Part shown: one piece after another, positions 36,573 through 45,517 of the stretch
Position numbering within the stretch: position 1 is the stretch's first letter
Layout: each line of letters starts with the position of its first letter
Assembly: GCF_002741075.1 (NCBI RefSeq)
Contig: NZ_CP016634.1
Location: forward strand, 2,650,501 to 2,714,500
DNA: 64,000 nt
Origin: Pseudomonas putida
Lineage (GTDB): Bacteria > Pseudomonadota > Gammaproteobacteria > Pseudomonadales > Pseudomonadaceae
Direction of reading: 5' to 3'
Made by a program: the position numbers and the translations under genes
Notes under the pieces: generated by a model
What the model saw: only the letters and a program-made list of their open reading frames with translations
Database searches by the model: none
Told to the model about the DNA's origin: nothing

Positions 36573-37571
36573 TCAAAATGCATTGCTTATCTGTTTGATC
36601 ATGCTGCGCTGATAAGCCAGGAGCACCTTAAACAGCGCATCGATAGCGCGCAGGTCTTCGATCCGCTTGCCCGGGGCATTCTTCAGCAGGTTGAAGAAGC
36701 TCTCCAAGGCCAACGCCAGTACATTCAAGGCGATCAGGCATGCCTTGCGTTGCGCGACCAACACAGGCACATGCTCCAGAGCCTTGAGCTGCTGTCGGCA
36801 TACCGCGAGGTTTCGGCCATTGGCGGTGAGGTTCTGCTGCAGCGTTCTGAGCCGGAGCGCCAATTGCCGACGTTCTGCCTGCAGTCGGCTGTAATTGAAG
36901 TCGCTGGACAACTTCCCAAGCGTCTTCTCCAGGTCTTTCAAGGCCTGGGCTGCGGCTTCGCTCAGTAAAGCAATCTGTCCTCCGGGCACTGCCAGCGCAG
37001 CCAATTGCTCGGGAGTGGGTACCTGCCCATCGAATTTTATCTCGACATCGATGGCCTCCAGCGCTTTCAAGGCAGTGTGCAGCGCCTCGATCTTGGACGA
37101 CTCGGCGTCGATTTCGGCCTTCAGGACAGCACTGGTGGTTTCCAGCTCCATTTGTTGCCGGAGTAGACGGGCTTCATCGCGGGAGGCGTCCGGAGCAGAC
37201 AAGCCTGACAGGTCGATAGAGGCATTCTTGATGCCACGTATCTGCAACGTCAGATTCGACAGCACTTTATTGGTCGTTTCCTGCGCAATTAATAAAAGCT
37301 CCGGGTCTTCGCCAATATCCTCAATTGCATCAACGATATCCTCCATCCCGCTGGCGTGCAGTTCCGCTTCCATGCGCAGGGCTTGAGTCGCCATTCGTTC
37401 AGTAGCGCTGTTCAGAAACTTGGCGTGGCGCTCAATCGACTCATACAGCGCCGGCAACGGCTTCAAGTTGCCCTGCTGCCATTCCAACAGGAAAGCACGG
37501 GCCGTCAGGAGAATTTCGTCCAGCTTTGGTTGCTGGCTGGAAGGCGACAGATAAGAAACCTTGGCATTCAT
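36573..37571 (-). CDS. xaxB: Alpha-xenorhabdolysin-like binary toxin subunit B
   Basis: A 332-residue alpha-helical protein without signal peptide, similar in length (about 350) and helical layout to XaxB/YaxB. These partner with XaxA/YaxA to build alpha-helical pores in host membranes. A long coiled coil spans about residues 135-260. Between its arms lies a small moderately hydrophobic stretch (LAALAVPGGQIALLSEAAA, ~190-208) that may be the membrane tip, and a hydrophobic helix at ~279-297 precedes the C-terminus. It starts 20 nt after the subunit A stop, with AAAGGA as ribosome site. The call is from motif memory and gene order, without a search. Base composition looks lower in GC than the flanks. 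Confidence 0.72.
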   Translation of the reverse strand: MNAKVSYLSPSSQQPKLDEILLTARAFLLEWQQGNLKPLPALYESIERHAKFLNSATERMATQALRMEAELHASGMEDIVDAIEDIGEDPELLLIAQETTNKVLSNLTLQIRGIKNASIDLSGLSAPDASRDEARLLRQQMELETTSAVLKAEIDAESSKIEALHTALKALEAIDVEIKFDGQVPTPEQLAALAVPGGQIALLSEAAAQALKDLEKTLGKLSSDFNYSRLQAERRQLALRLRTLQQNLTANGRNLAVCRQQLKALEHVPVLVAQRKACLIALNVLALALESFFNLLKNAPGKRIEDLRAIDALFKVLLAYQRSMIKQISNAF

Positions 37572-37591
37572 GGTGATCGTCCTTTAATGAG

Positions 37592-38752
37592 TTAGCGTGC
37601 CGATGCGGCATTATCGAAAACCGCTGTCAACTGAAGCGATGTGCGCTCAATTTCCTTCCACTGTTTGAGGAATCGCTTGAAGTAGATCAGGAAGATCGCC
37701 AGCCGCTGGCCATCGGTGATACTTCCGAGCTCCTCGACGGATTTATTGATATAGACGTCGACATGGTCCCAGACCGTCTGTAAGTGGGAAGCCGATGTCA
37801 GGACATCGCTCAGACGCACGTTCAGATCGTCTACAAACTGAGTCATTTCCTTCAGCCGCCCCTCCAGACTCACACGGGCCTTCAGTTTCGCCGCCACCTC
37901 CCGCCGTTGCCGCTCCACACTTTTACGTTGCTTACGCACCCGTTCTGCTTTAACGCCATAGATCGTACCGGCGACAATTGCGCTGAGTACGTTCCCGGCC
38001 AGGCTGGTCAGACCATTGGTAAGGTACTTGTCGTATTCTTTTTTCAGTTCGTCGATTTCGGTGTCGAGGGCTTTGAGTTCCGCCCGCAACTGTTCAACCA
38101 GCCCATCTCCTTCCTTGCGTTTTAGCGCGTTGTCCTTGTTTCCAACCGCAGGAAGCAACTCCTTTTTCACGATGTCCCTGAAGACTTCGCTGTCTTTCTT
38201 TACACCGCCTACCCGCTCGGCATAGTTCCTGACATCGTCACCGATGATCTTCAGATATTCGACCAGTGTCTTGACGACTTTCTGGTCTTCAGTACCCAGC
38301 TTGACCGGCTTCGCCAGCGCGACCTGCTCCCAGGTCATTTCGCGGGACAGGAACCTCAGGCGATTGCACTCTTCGACAATTTCTTCGCCAACGACATCGA
38401 TCAAGTTGGCGGTGGAAGCCAGTTCGCTCGAGAGCCGCTTGCTGCGATCAGACAGCGTGGTCCACGAGTTGGCGTGATTGCGCAGCCTATTGAACAGGCT
38501 AAACATGGCCGAAGGCGCCAGCTCTGGTTCGTCGATGACCTTGTAGCCCAACCAGTGCTCGATGGTTTGCCGGGTCTTGGGTAGGCCGAAGACATAATTG
38601 GCATATTTGTTAATGGTAATGATTTGCTCGCGGCTTAGCGTCAGGCCGCCCTCATTGCTGCCGTCGCGCTCGGCCATGGCTGTAACCATCGCGACGGGCT
38701 GGATTGCCGCATCCTTTGCCAGCGTTTCGTATCTGGCCGTCTGTAAGCTCAT
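37592..38752 (-). CDS. xaxA: Alpha-xenorhabdolysin-like binary toxin subunit A
   Basis: A 386-residue protein resembling XaxA of Xenorhabdus and YaxA of Yersinia, the ClyA-type alpha-pore-forming cytotoxins. The N-terminal part reads LTLSREQIITINKYANYVFGLP (split around residue 57). A long helix pair follows, and a hydrophobic foot LTSLAGNVLSAIVAGTIYG (248-266) is followed by the basic GVKAERVRKQRKSVE, a strong family feature. It ends in LAIFLIYFKRFLKQWKEI. No secretion signal is present, as in the known systems. AAGGAGA precedes the ATG. It is first in the cassette, divergent from icp. Confidence 0.8.
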   Translation of the reverse strand: MSLQTARYETLAKDAAIQPVAMVTAMAERDGSNEGGLTLSREQIITINKYANYVFGLPKTRQTIEHWLGYKVIDEPELAPSAMFSLFNRLRNHANSWTTLSDRSKRLSSELASTANLIDVVGEEIVEECNRLRFLSREMTWEQVALAKPVKLGTEDQKVVKTLVEYLKIIGDDVRNYAERVGGVKKDSEVFRDIVKKELLPAVGNKDNALKRKEGDGLVEQLRAELKALDTEIDELKKEYDKYLTNGLTSLAGNVLSAIVAGTIYGVKAERVRKQRKSVERQRREVAAKLKARVSLEGRLKEMTQFVDDLNVRLSDVLTSASHLQTVWDHVDVYINKSVEELGSITDGQRLAIFLIYFKRFLKQWKEIERTSLQLTAVFDNAASAR

Positions 38753-38878
38753 ATCGTTCTCCTTGTACCCAAACCGGGCTGGTTTGGTGGTACAACGTTA
38801 TGACGAGCCCCCGCTGCGCCATCAGACGGTAAACGTTCCTCCTACAAGATCTATTGGTACTTTCAGACAGGAGACTTC

Positions 38879-39277
38879 ATGAGATCTCGCCTTGCACTGT
38901 TTCCCCTGGCATTAGGGCTATTGAGCGCCTGCAGTCAAACCCCGTCCCCTCCTGAGCCGATCGTTCTGGAAAAAGCCAGTGAATGCCCGATCACCCTGGT
39001 ACCCGGGCAAACATTGACCTTGCGCTTGCCCAGCAATCCCAGCACCGGCTATCGCTGGCTGGTTCAGCACCCGGCGGCCAACATCCTGCGCAGCCTGGGC
39101 CCTGAGGTATACAGCGATCCAGAGGACATCGGTGTTGTGGGCAGTGCAGGCCAGTCCTTGTGGCGGTTCCAGGCCCAGGGCCAGGGCGTGAGCCATCTCA
39201 TCTTGGTGTATCAGCAACCCTGGGCACCCGAAGTGCGCCCCGCGCAAACGTTCGACTGCGCCGTGACGGTCGACTGA
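38879..39277 (+). CDS. icp: Chagasin-type inhibitor of cysteine peptidase (I42), lipoprotein
   Basis: A 132-residue protein with a lipoprotein signal (LLSACSQ, Cys at ~19), so it should be anchored in the envelope. The chagasin family loops are visible: NPSTGYRW (the first inhibitory loop) and a third loop in YQQPWAPEV resembling the RPW motif. It inhibits papain-type cysteine peptidases. P. aeruginosa has the same gene beside asrA; here the toxin-like cassette has come between the two. The start has AGGAG just upstream. Confidence 0.85.
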   Translation: MRSRLALFPLALGLLSACSQTPSPPEPIVLEKASECPITLVPGQTLTLRLPSNPSTGYRWLVQHPAANILRSLGPEVYSDPEDIGVVGSAGQSLWRFQAQGQGVSHLILVYQQPWAPEVRPAQTFDCAVTVD

Positions 39278-39353
39278 ACCTGCCCAGAGGCGATGCGCAA
39301 ACAGTCAGGGTTGGCTAAAATGCACGCTCTTTACCCCCCCACCTGGTACACCT

Positions 39354-40097
39354 GTGAGCCAACAACCCGACCGCCTCTTCGCCCAGCCCCTGGAGCAGGT
39401 GCCCGATTTCGCCTTCAACGAGGACGTGGTGCGGGTGTTCCCGGACATGATCAAGCGTTCGGTGCCCGGCTACCCGACCATCGTCGAGAACCTCGGCGTG
39501 CTCGCCGCCCGCTTCGCCCAGCCGCACACCGCCCTGTACGATCTGGGCGCGTCTCTGGGCGCGGTGACCCAGTCCCTGCGCCGCCACGTGCGCGCCGATG
39601 GCTGCCGGGTGATCGCGGTGGACAACTCCGTCGCCATGGTCGAGCGTTGCCGCCAGTACCTCACCGCCCAGGACTCGATGTTCCAGGAGCTGTTGCCGGT
39701 CCAGGTGTTGGAGGCCGATATCCTGGCCCTGCCCTTCGAGCCGGCCTCGGTGGTAGCGATGAACTTCACCCTGCAGTTCATCGCCCCGGACCAACGCCTG
39801 GCACTGCTCGGCCGCATCCGTCAGGCGCTGCTGCCCGGCGGCGCACTGATCCTCTCCGAGAAGCTGCGCTTTGCCGATGACCAGGAGCAGGACCTGCTCA
39901 ATGAACTGCACCTGGCCTTCAAGCGCGCCAATGGCTACAGCGAACTGGAAATCGCCCAGAAACGCAGTGCCATCGAGAACGTGATGAAACCCGACACCCT
40001 GGAAGCCCACAAGGAACGCCTGCATGCCGCCGGTTTCTCCAAGGTCGTGCCCTGGTTCCAATGCCTCAACTTCGCCTCACTGATTGCCCTGCCATGA
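39354..40097 (+). CDS. cmoA: Carboxy-S-adenosyl-L-methionine synthase CmoA
   Basis: A 247-residue enzyme that makes carboxy-SAM from SAM and prephenate for wobble uridine (cmo5U34) modification of tRNA. The SAM fold motif is [16 protein letters not shown] (~60-75), with [22 protein letters not shown] as the N-terminal family signature. It starts at a GTG (39354). Its stop overlaps the cmoB start (ATGA). Confidence 0.95.
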   Translation: MSQQPDRLFAQPLEQVPDFAFNEDVVRVFPDMIKRSVPGYPTIVENLGVLAARFAQPHTALYDLGASLGAVTQSLRRHVRADGCRVIAVDNSVAMVERCRQYLTAQDSMFQELLPVQVLEADILALPFEPASVVAMNFTLQFIAPDQRLALLGRIRQALLPGGALILSEKLRFADDQEQDLLNELHLAFKRANGYSELEIAQKRSAIENVMKPDTLEAHKERLHAAGFSKVVPWFQCLNFASLIALP

Positions 40098-41050
40098 TCG
40101 ACCTCTCCCCCCTCGTCCGCCGCTTGGCGGGCACGCCCCTTGCCACCTGGTCCCAGGGCCTGCAGGCACAACTGCAGACCAAGCTGGAAAAAGGCCACGG
40201 TGACCTTGACCGCTGGCGCGGCGCGCTGGAGGCCTTGCCGGACCTTGCGCCCAGCGAAATCGACCTGATAAACGGCCTGCGCCTGGACAGCGATTGCGAC
40301 GAGGCCACCCGTGCCCAGATGCACCAGGCGTTGATGGGGCTCTCCCCATGGCGCAAAGGGCCCTTCGACCTGTTCGGCGTCCATGTGGACACCGAATGGC
40401 GCTCGGACTGGAAATGGTCGCGGGTCGGCCCGCACCTGGACCTCAAGGGCAAGCGCGTGCTCGACGTGGGCTGCGGCAATGGCTACTACCAGTGGCGCAT
40501 GCTTGGCGCCGGCGCCGACATGGTCATCGGCGTGGACCCAAATTGGTTGTTCTTCTGCCAGTTCCAGGCCGTGCAGAAGTATCTGCCCGACCTTCCGGCC
40601 TGGCACCTGCCCTTCGCCCTGGAAGAACTGCCAGCGAACCTCGAAGGCTTCGACACCGTATTCTCCATGGGGGTGTTCTATCACCGCCGCTCCCCCATCG
40701 AGCACCTGCTGGCGCTCAAGGACTGCCTGGTCAAAGGCGGCGAGCTGGTATTGGAAACCCTGGTCGTCGAGGGTGACGAGCACCAAGTACTGGTGCCCGA
40801 AGACCGCTATGCGCAGATGCGCAACGTCTGGTTCCTGCCGTCGGTACCGGCGCTGGAGCGCTGGCTGCGCCGTGCCGGATTCAGCGACGTGCGCTGCGTC
40901 GATGTCAGTGTCACCAGCGTGGACGAGCAACGCAGCACCGACTGGATGCGCTATCAGTCGCTTGCCGATTTCCTCGACCCGAACGACCACAGCCGTACCA
41001 TCGAAGGCCTGCCGGCCCCACGTCGCGCCACCTTGCTGGCCCGCAAATAA
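40094..41050 (+). CDS. cmoB: tRNA U34 carboxymethyltransferase CmoB
   Basis: A 318-residue enzyme that transfers the carboxymethyl group from carboxy-SAM to ho5U34 in tRNA. The cofactor motif [16 protein letters not shown] and the [11 protein letters not shown] segment before it are typical. The start at 40094 overlaps the cmoA stop and matches the family length; a longer frame starts at 40061 but lies inside cmoA. CmoA and CmoB act in sequence. Confidence 0.95.
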   Translation: MIDLSPLVRRLAGTPLATWSQGLQAQLQTKLEKGHGDLDRWRGALEALPDLAPSEIDLINGLRLDSDCDEATRAQMHQALMGLSPWRKGPFDLFGVHVDTEWRSDWKWSRVGPHLDLKGKRVLDVGCGNGYYQWRMLGAGADMVIGVDPNWLFFCQFQAVQKYLPDLPAWHLPFALEELPANLEGFDTVFSMGVFYHRRSPIEHLLALKDCLVKGGELVLETLVVEGDEHQVLVPEDRYAQMRNVWFLPSVPALERWLRRAGFSDVRCVDVSVTSVDEQRSTDWMRYQSLADFLDPNDHSRTIEGLPAPRRATLLARK

Positions 41051-41072
41051 AAAAAGCGCCCCATCGGGGCGC
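41047..41072 (-). terminator. Terminator of the small minus-strand gene, shared with cmoB
   Basis: GCGCCCC (41056-41062) and GGGGCGC (41066-41072) flank a 3-nt loop. Read on the minus strand the stem is followed by a run of T residues (A-run 41047-41055), a good Rho-independent terminator. Confidence 0.85.
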
Positions 41073-41117
41073 CAGACTCACCTTCGTCAGAGGAGCGGCT
41101 GCGAAGGCGGTTACGCG

Positions 41118-41321
41118 TCAATCCTTGGCCAGCTCGCGGGCCTTCTCGCTCGCCTCGCGCTCACGCGCCACCACCGCTTGCTCCTTGTCCCCGTGCAGAC
41201 GCTGCTGGTCCTGACGGAACGCCTCCCAGAACTGCTTGGAACGCTCGGCGCCGCCTTCGGCCATGGCCGCGGAACTGCCCAGGGTGAGTACGGCCAACAA
41301 CAGGTATTGGGTCAGGTTCAT
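41118..41321 (-). CDS. Small exported charged protein, unknown function
   Basis: A 67-residue protein with a clear signal peptide (MNLTQYLLLAVLTLGSSAAM then AEGG). The mature part of about 44 residues is rich in Glu, Arg, Lys and Gln (SKQFWEAFRQDQQRLHGDKE...) and is probably one or two helices. I do not recognise the family. It has its own terminator at 41047-41072 and sits between cmoB and the two-component system. The start at 41321 was chosen because it begins the signal peptide. Confidence 0.72.
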   Translation of the reverse strand: MNLTQYLLLAVLTLGSSAAMAEGGAERSKQFWEAFRQDQQRLHGDKEQAVVAREREASEKARELAKD

Positions 41322-41586
41322 CGTGTTTGCCTCGTGATAACCAGTCATTCGAGGCCATCGTAGCGAGGCGCAGCTAACACCAAGGTGAGCCGGACATTAC
41401 AGTGTTGCAAGACTTGAACGCGGCCTCGGCGCATGCCTGGGCAGCGCCTTTCAGCAAGATTTCCCGCCCATTACAAATCCGTTATTCAAGGCTTCCCCTC
41501 GGTTGCATGCCGTAACATCCGCGTCCTTGACCCTCATCCTGCTACAGGGTCGAGAATCGCCGCCTTTCATTACACCGAGCTTTTTC

Positions 41587-42261
41587 ATGCGCCTACTGAT
41601 CATCGAAGACGAATTGCGTACTGCCGATTACCTGCAACAGGGTCTGCGCGAGAACGGTTACGTGGTCGACTGTGCCCATACCGGCATCGATGGGCTGCAC
41701 CTGGCCCGCCAGCAGCCCTATGACCTGGTGATCCTCGACGTCAACCTGCCCGGGCTGGATGGCTGGGGTGTGCTGCAACGCCTGCGCAGCGAATCGGCCA
41801 CACGGATCATGATGCTGACCGCCCATGGTCGCCTGGACGATCGAGTCAAAGGGCTGGACCTGGGCGCTGACGACTATCTGCTCAAGCCCTTCGAGTTCCC
41901 GGAACTGCTGGCCCGAATCCGCAGCCTGTTGCGACGCAACGACCAGCATCTGCAACCAAGCACCCTGCGCGTCGCCGACCTGGAGCTGGACCCTGGCCGC
42001 CACCGCGCCTACCGCGCCGGACGACGCATCGACCTGACCGCCAAGGAGTTCGCCCTGCTGCATTTGTTGATGCGCCAGAGCGGCGAAGTGCTGTCGCGCA
42101 CGCAGATCATCTCGCTGGTCTGGGACATGAATTTCGACTGCGACACCAACGTGGTGGAGGTGTCGATCCGCCGCCTGCGGGCCAAGATCGACGACCCGTT
42201 CGATGACAAACTGATCCACACTCTGCGCGGCGTCGGTTACGTGCTCGAGGCCAGACCATGA
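41587..42261 (+). CDS. OmpR-type response regulator (heavy-metal type, CopR/IrlR-like)
   Basis: A 224-residue response regulator. The receiver domain has acidic residues in LLIIEDE, the phospho-acceptor Asp in [13 protein letters not shown] and Lys in [13 protein letters not shown]. The C-terminal winged helix has [22 protein letters not shown] and [14 protein letters not shown]. It resembles the CopR/CusR group that responds to copper or other metals. Its stop overlaps the kinase start (ATGA), so the pair is coupled. The in-frame ATG upstream at 41503 lacks family sequence. Confidence 0.88.
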   Translation: MRLLIIEDELRTADYLQQGLRENGYVVDCAHTGIDGLHLARQQPYDLVILDVNLPGLDGWGVLQRLRSESATRIMMLTAHGRLDDRVKGLDLGADDYLLKPFEFPELLARIRSLLRRNDQHLQPSTLRVADLELDPGRHRAYRAGRRIDLTAKEFALLHLLMRQSGEVLSRTQIISLVWDMNFDCDTNVVEVSIRRLRAKIDDPFDDKLIHTLRGVGYVLEARP

Positions 42262-43640
42262 AACCCGCCAGCCTGTCCCTGCGCCTAGGGCTCTCGGTGA
42301 CCCTGATGGGCGCTGCGCTAGTGCTGCTACTGGCCTGCCTGGCGGTATTCGCGCTGCAGCACGAGCTCGACAGCCGGGCCCGCAAGGACCTGGACCGCAA
42401 GATGCTGCAGATCGAGCACAACCTGCGGGTCGATCTACGCAACGAGGATCTGGCCCGCCGCGCCCATCCCTTGCTCGATGTGATCATGGGTCATGACAAC
42501 CTGAGCCTGAGCATCCTGGCCTTCGACGGTCGTCACCCCTCGCTGCTGAGCCTGGGCCCTGCACTGGAGGCCCGCCTGAATGAGCTACCGGTCAGCGACC
42601 GGCTGAGCTTCCACGAGTGGCGCGACAGCGCCGATAACCAGATCCTCACAGCCACCCGCCTGATGCGACTGCGCGACGACACCACCGTGCGGGTGATGAT
42701 GTCGCTCAACCGTGCCAACGACAATGCACTGCTGCAGGCCTACCTGAACTCCACACTGCTGGCGCTGCCCCTGTTGCTGGTGCTGATCGGCATCAGTGCC
42801 TGGAAGTTGATGCAAATGGGGTTGCGCCCTTTACGTCACTTTCGCCGAATCGCCGGGCGCGTCTCGGCCCAGGACCTGGAGCACCGTCTGCCGGACACAG
42901 GCCTGCCGTTGGAGCTGGCCGAGCTGGCCAAGGCCATCAATGTCATGCTCGATCGCTTGGATCAAGGTGTCCGCCAGCTCTCGCAATTCTCCGATGATCT
43001 GGCCCATGAGCTGCGCACGCCCATTGGCAATCTGATGGGCAAAGCCCAGGTCACCTTGGCCCGAGATCGAGACAGCGCCCACTACCGCGAAGCGCTGGAG
43101 GACAGTGTCGAAGAGCTGACCCGTCTCAACCGCATCATCAACGACATGCTGTTTCTCGCCCAGGTCAGCCAGCCCCAGGCCCAGGTCCCGCTCGGGCCAC
43201 TGGCCCTGTCCCAGGAGGCGCAGCAGGTCTGCGAGCTATTCGCCGTCAGTGCCGAGTTCAAGAAAATTGAACTGCGTCTGCAGGGTTGGGGAACGGCCAT
43301 GGCCGATCGCCTGATGTTCCAGCGGGCGCTGTCAAACCTGTTGAGCAATGCCATCCGCCACAGCCCCGAAAGCCAAGTGGTGACGGTAATGATCGAGCGT
43401 CAGGGCGATGAAATACACCTAGGGGTACAAAACCAGGGACCCGGCATAGCCGAAAGCCACCTGCCGCACCTGTTCGAACGCTTTTACCGCGCCGGATGCG
43501 GACGTTCACGGCTGGAGGGAGGGACAGGGTTGGGGCTGGCGATCGTGAAGTCGATCATGCAGGTGCACGGCGGGCGGGTGGAGGCCAGCAGTACGCCTGC
43601 TGGCCCTACCCGCTTCACCTTGGTATTCCGAGCGGAATAA
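42258..43640 (+). CDS. Heavy-metal-type sensor histidine kinase (CusS/IrlS-like)
   Basis: A 460-residue membrane kinase. Helix 1 is at ~13-35, a periplasmic sensor domain of about 130 residues follows, and helix 2 is at ~165-185. The HAMP domain begins [20 protein letters not shown]. The phospho-acceptor histidine is in [20 protein letters not shown], a form typical of CusS/IrlS heavy-metal kinases, and the ATPase domain ends [13 protein letters not shown]. The signal is not known; no metal transport gene lies nearby in the window. It is coupled to the regulator upstream. Confidence 0.87.
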   Translation: MKPASLSLRLGLSVTLMGAALVLLLACLAVFALQHELDSRARKDLDRKMLQIEHNLRVDLRNEDLARRAHPLLDVIMGHDNLSLSILAFDGRHPSLLSLGPALEARLNELPVSDRLSFHEWRDSADNQILTATRLMRLRDDTTVRVMMSLNRANDNALLQAYLNSTLLALPLLLVLIGISAWKLMQMGLRPLRHFRRIAGRVSAQDLEHRLPDTGLPLELAELAKAINVMLDRLDQGVRQLSQFSDDLAHELRTPIGNLMGKAQVTLARDRDSAHYREALEDSVEELTRLNRIINDMLFLAQVSQPQAQVPLGPLALSQEAQQVCELFAVSAEFKKIELRLQGWGTAMADRLMFQRALSNLLSNAIRHSPESQVVTVMIERQGDEIHLGVQNQGPGIAESHLPHLFERFYRAGCGRSRLEGGTGLGLAIVKSIMQVHGGRVEASSTPAGPTRFTLVFRAE

Positions 43641-43659
43641 CGGATACCTGAATCGGCGC

Positions 43660-43730
43660 TTCGCGGGTGAACCGACTCCCGCCATTGGGAGTTCTGCAGC
43701 ACCTGTGGGAGCGAGCTTACCCGCGAAGAA
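43660..43730. repeat. REP-type inverted repeat pair
   Basis: TTCGCGGGTGAACCGACTCCC at its left end and CTGTGGGAGCGAGC...TTACCCGCGAA at its right end form a facing REP pair between the convergent kinase and pdxJ. It probably folds in both transcripts. Confidence 0.72.
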
Positions 43731-43751
43731 GCCGCTCCAACCGCGCGAAAA

Positions 43752-44492
43752 TCAGCGAGAAGCCGCCACGATCAGCGCCTTCATTTCGGCCACCGCCGCC
43801 TTGAAGCCGACGAACAGCGCATGGGCCACCAGCGCATGGCCGATGTTCAGCTCGTTGATGCCCTTGATCGCCGCCACTGCCTCGACGTTGTGATAGTGCA
43901 GACCATGGCCGGCATTGACGATCAGCCCCTGACCTACCCCCACGGCCACGCCGTCGACGATCCGCTGGAGCTCTTCGGCCACCTCTGTCGGGGTTTCGGC
44001 ATCGGCATAACGGCCGGTGTGCAGCTCGATGGCTGGTGCTCCGACACGGCGCGAGGCTTCGATCTGACGCGCGTCCGGATCGATGAACAGCGACACCTCG
44101 GCCCCCGTGCGCGCCAGGCGCTCCACTGCGGCCTTGATCCGCGCTTCCTGGCCCGCCACATCCAGGCCACCCTCGGTGGTCAGCTCTTGACGGGTCTCCG
44201 GAACCAGGCAGATGTGCGCCGGGCGAATCTTCTCGGCGAAGACCATCATTTCTTCGGTGATGCCCATTTCGAAGTTCATGCGGGTCTGCAGCACATCCTT
44301 GAGCAACAGGACATCGCGCTCCTGAATGTGCCGGCGGTCTTCGCGCAGGTGCACGGTGATACCGTCGGCGCCCGCTTCCTCGGCATCCAGCGCGGCCTTG
44401 ACCGGGTCTGGGTAACGGGTGCCCCGGGCCTGGCGCAGGGTCGCCACGTGGTCGATGTTGACGCCAAGAAGCATGCGGTTGCTGTGAGTCAC
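43752..44492 (-). CDS. pdxJ: Pyridoxine 5'-phosphate synthase PdxJ
   Basis: A 246-residue TIM-barrel enzyme that condenses 1-deoxyxylulose 5-phosphate with 3-amino-2-oxopropyl phosphate, the last step of vitamin B6 synthesis. Signatures are [35 protein letters not shown] and [17 protein letters not shown]. The start is a GTG at 44492 with AGGAG nine bases upstream; an ATG at 44474 would cut off part of the usual N-terminus. It follows recO in the operon, 44 nt apart. Confidence 0.95.
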   Translation of the reverse strand: MTHSNRMLLGVNIDHVATLRQARGTRYPDPVKAALDAEEAGADGITVHLREDRRHIQERDVLLLKDVLQTRMNFEMGITEEMMVFAEKIRPAHICLVPETRQELTTEGGLDVAGQEARIKAAVERLARTGAEVSLFIDPDARQIEASRRVGAPAIELHTGRYADAETPTEVAEELQRIVDGVAVGVGQGLIVNAGHGLHYHNVEAVAAIKGINELNIGHALVAHALFVGFKAAVAEMKALIVAASR

Positions 44493-44536
44493 GAAAGGGC
44501 TCTCCTGAAAGTTGAGCCCTACAGCATACGATGTGC

Positions 44537-45220
44537 TCAACGCTTGCGAAACAGTTCCCGACTGACCAGCGGTTTTGGCCCCAGGTGCACCGCCAAGGCC
44601 TGGCGCATCAGGCGCTTGGCGGCGAGCAAGGCGCCGGGTGCCTCCCAATCGGCCTCGGCCAAGGCCAGCAGCTCGGCCCCGGTGAACAAACCAGGCTGCG
44701 CGAGGTATACCCGCTCCAGGCCCGCATCGACCTGCAAGCGGTACAGGCCTTGAGTATCGATAGGGTCGTCATTGATATCGTGGGTCAAGGCAAAGGCATA
44801 CCCCAACTCATCCAGCAGGCGCCACTCGAACGCACGCAGCAGCGGCTCCAGCGGCCAACCGGCAGCCAGGGCCTGCAACGTCAAGGTGTAATGCTCGAAC
44901 AGCGCAGGATGGGGCGCCTCCGCCGGCAGCAGGCGCATCAGCAACTCATTGAGGTACAACCCGCTGAACAAGGCATCGCCATGCAGCCAGCCGCCGATGC
45001 CGACACTGTCCAGGCGTCCGACGTTCTTCAACTCGCCCCGCCCGCGCAGCTCCACCTCCAGTTCAACGAACGGCCGCACCAGACTGCCGCCCTTGCCCCG
45101 GGCACGGCGCAGCACCGCGCGCGCACGGCCTTGGGGCGTAAGGAAGTCCACCAGCGCGCTGGTTTCCTTGTAGGCGCGACTGTGAAGCACGTAGGCCGGC
45201 TGGCCGGCGGGTTGTTCCAT
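44537..45220 (-). CDS. recO: DNA repair protein RecO
   Basis: A 227-residue recombination mediator of the RecFOR pathway, which loads RecA on SSB-coated gaps. The N-terminal OB fold begins [22 protein letters not shown], followed by the helical domain with [20 protein letters not shown]. It normally follows era closely; here an IS110-family element separates the two by 1.3 kb, so its expression from the rnc-era operon may be altered unless a local promoter exists. Confidence 0.94.
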   Translation of the reverse strand: MEQPAGQPAYVLHSRAYKETSALVDFLTPQGRARAVLRRARGKGGSLVRPFVELEVELRGRGELKNVGRLDSVGIGGWLHGDALFSGLYLNELLMRLLPAEAPHPALFEHYTLTLQALAAGWPLEPLLRAFEWRLLDELGYAFALTHDINDDPIDTQGLYRLQVDAGLERVYLAQPGLFTGAELLALAEADWEAPGALLAAKRLMRQALAVHLGPKPLVSRELFRKR

Positions 45221-45246
45221 CAGCGATCTCTGTAGGTTGAATGTGC

Positions 45247-45313
45247 CTGTGGGAGCGGATCCACCTGCGAAAGCGCCAGTGAAACCACTATCGCTTTCGC
45301 GGGTAAACCCGCT
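45247..45313. repeat. REP pair interrupted by an IS110-family insertion
   Basis: CCTGTGGGAGCGGATCCACC starts the first REP, and CTTTCGCGGGTAAACCCGCT at 45294-45313 is the second, facing REP. The second copy should continue with CCCACAGG as in other copies of this genome, but that part is found only at 46486-46493. The second REP is therefore split by the mobile element. Confidence 0.8.
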
Positions 45314-45328
45314 TGTATGGTGATACTC

Positions 45329-45473
45329 GAAGGGGTGGTGGGACGAACAAACCGATTCTGACTGTTAGGCGCAGTACAGACCGTGGGAGACATCGCCCCA
45401 CCCCTTCACCAAAGCGCCGATAAAGAATGCATCGTTTGCAAACGACGATAGAAGCAAGCCAGCGCCTCTTGGT
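45329..45473 (+). ncRNA. Candidate bridge RNA of the IS110-family element
   Basis: Two stem-loops lie in the left end upstream of the transposase. Stem 1 pairs GAAGGGGTGG (45329-45338) with CCACCCCTTC (45398-45407). Its loop holds GTGGGAG (45383-45389), exactly complementary to the right half of the REP target with core (CTCCCAC), and AAACC (45349-45353), matching the left half. Stem 2 pairs ACCAA and GCGC (45408-45417) with GCGC and TTGGT (45462-45473). It holds AGAAT (45424-45428), matching the right element end, CAAG (45455-45458), complementary to CTTG at the left end, and the palindrome TCGTTTGCAAACGA. This fits the target-binding and donor-binding loops of bridge RNAs. Exact ends are unknown. 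Confidence 0.6.
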
Positions 45474-45517
45474 GAAACCCCTCCGAGTTCAAAAACCATA
45501 CCGTGGGAGTTCAGGCG

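Noticed and set aside
45503..45517. Upstream in-frame start of the IS110 transposase
   Set aside because: It adds five residues with no family match; the ATG at 45518 begins the usual N-terminus close to the first catalytic Asp.
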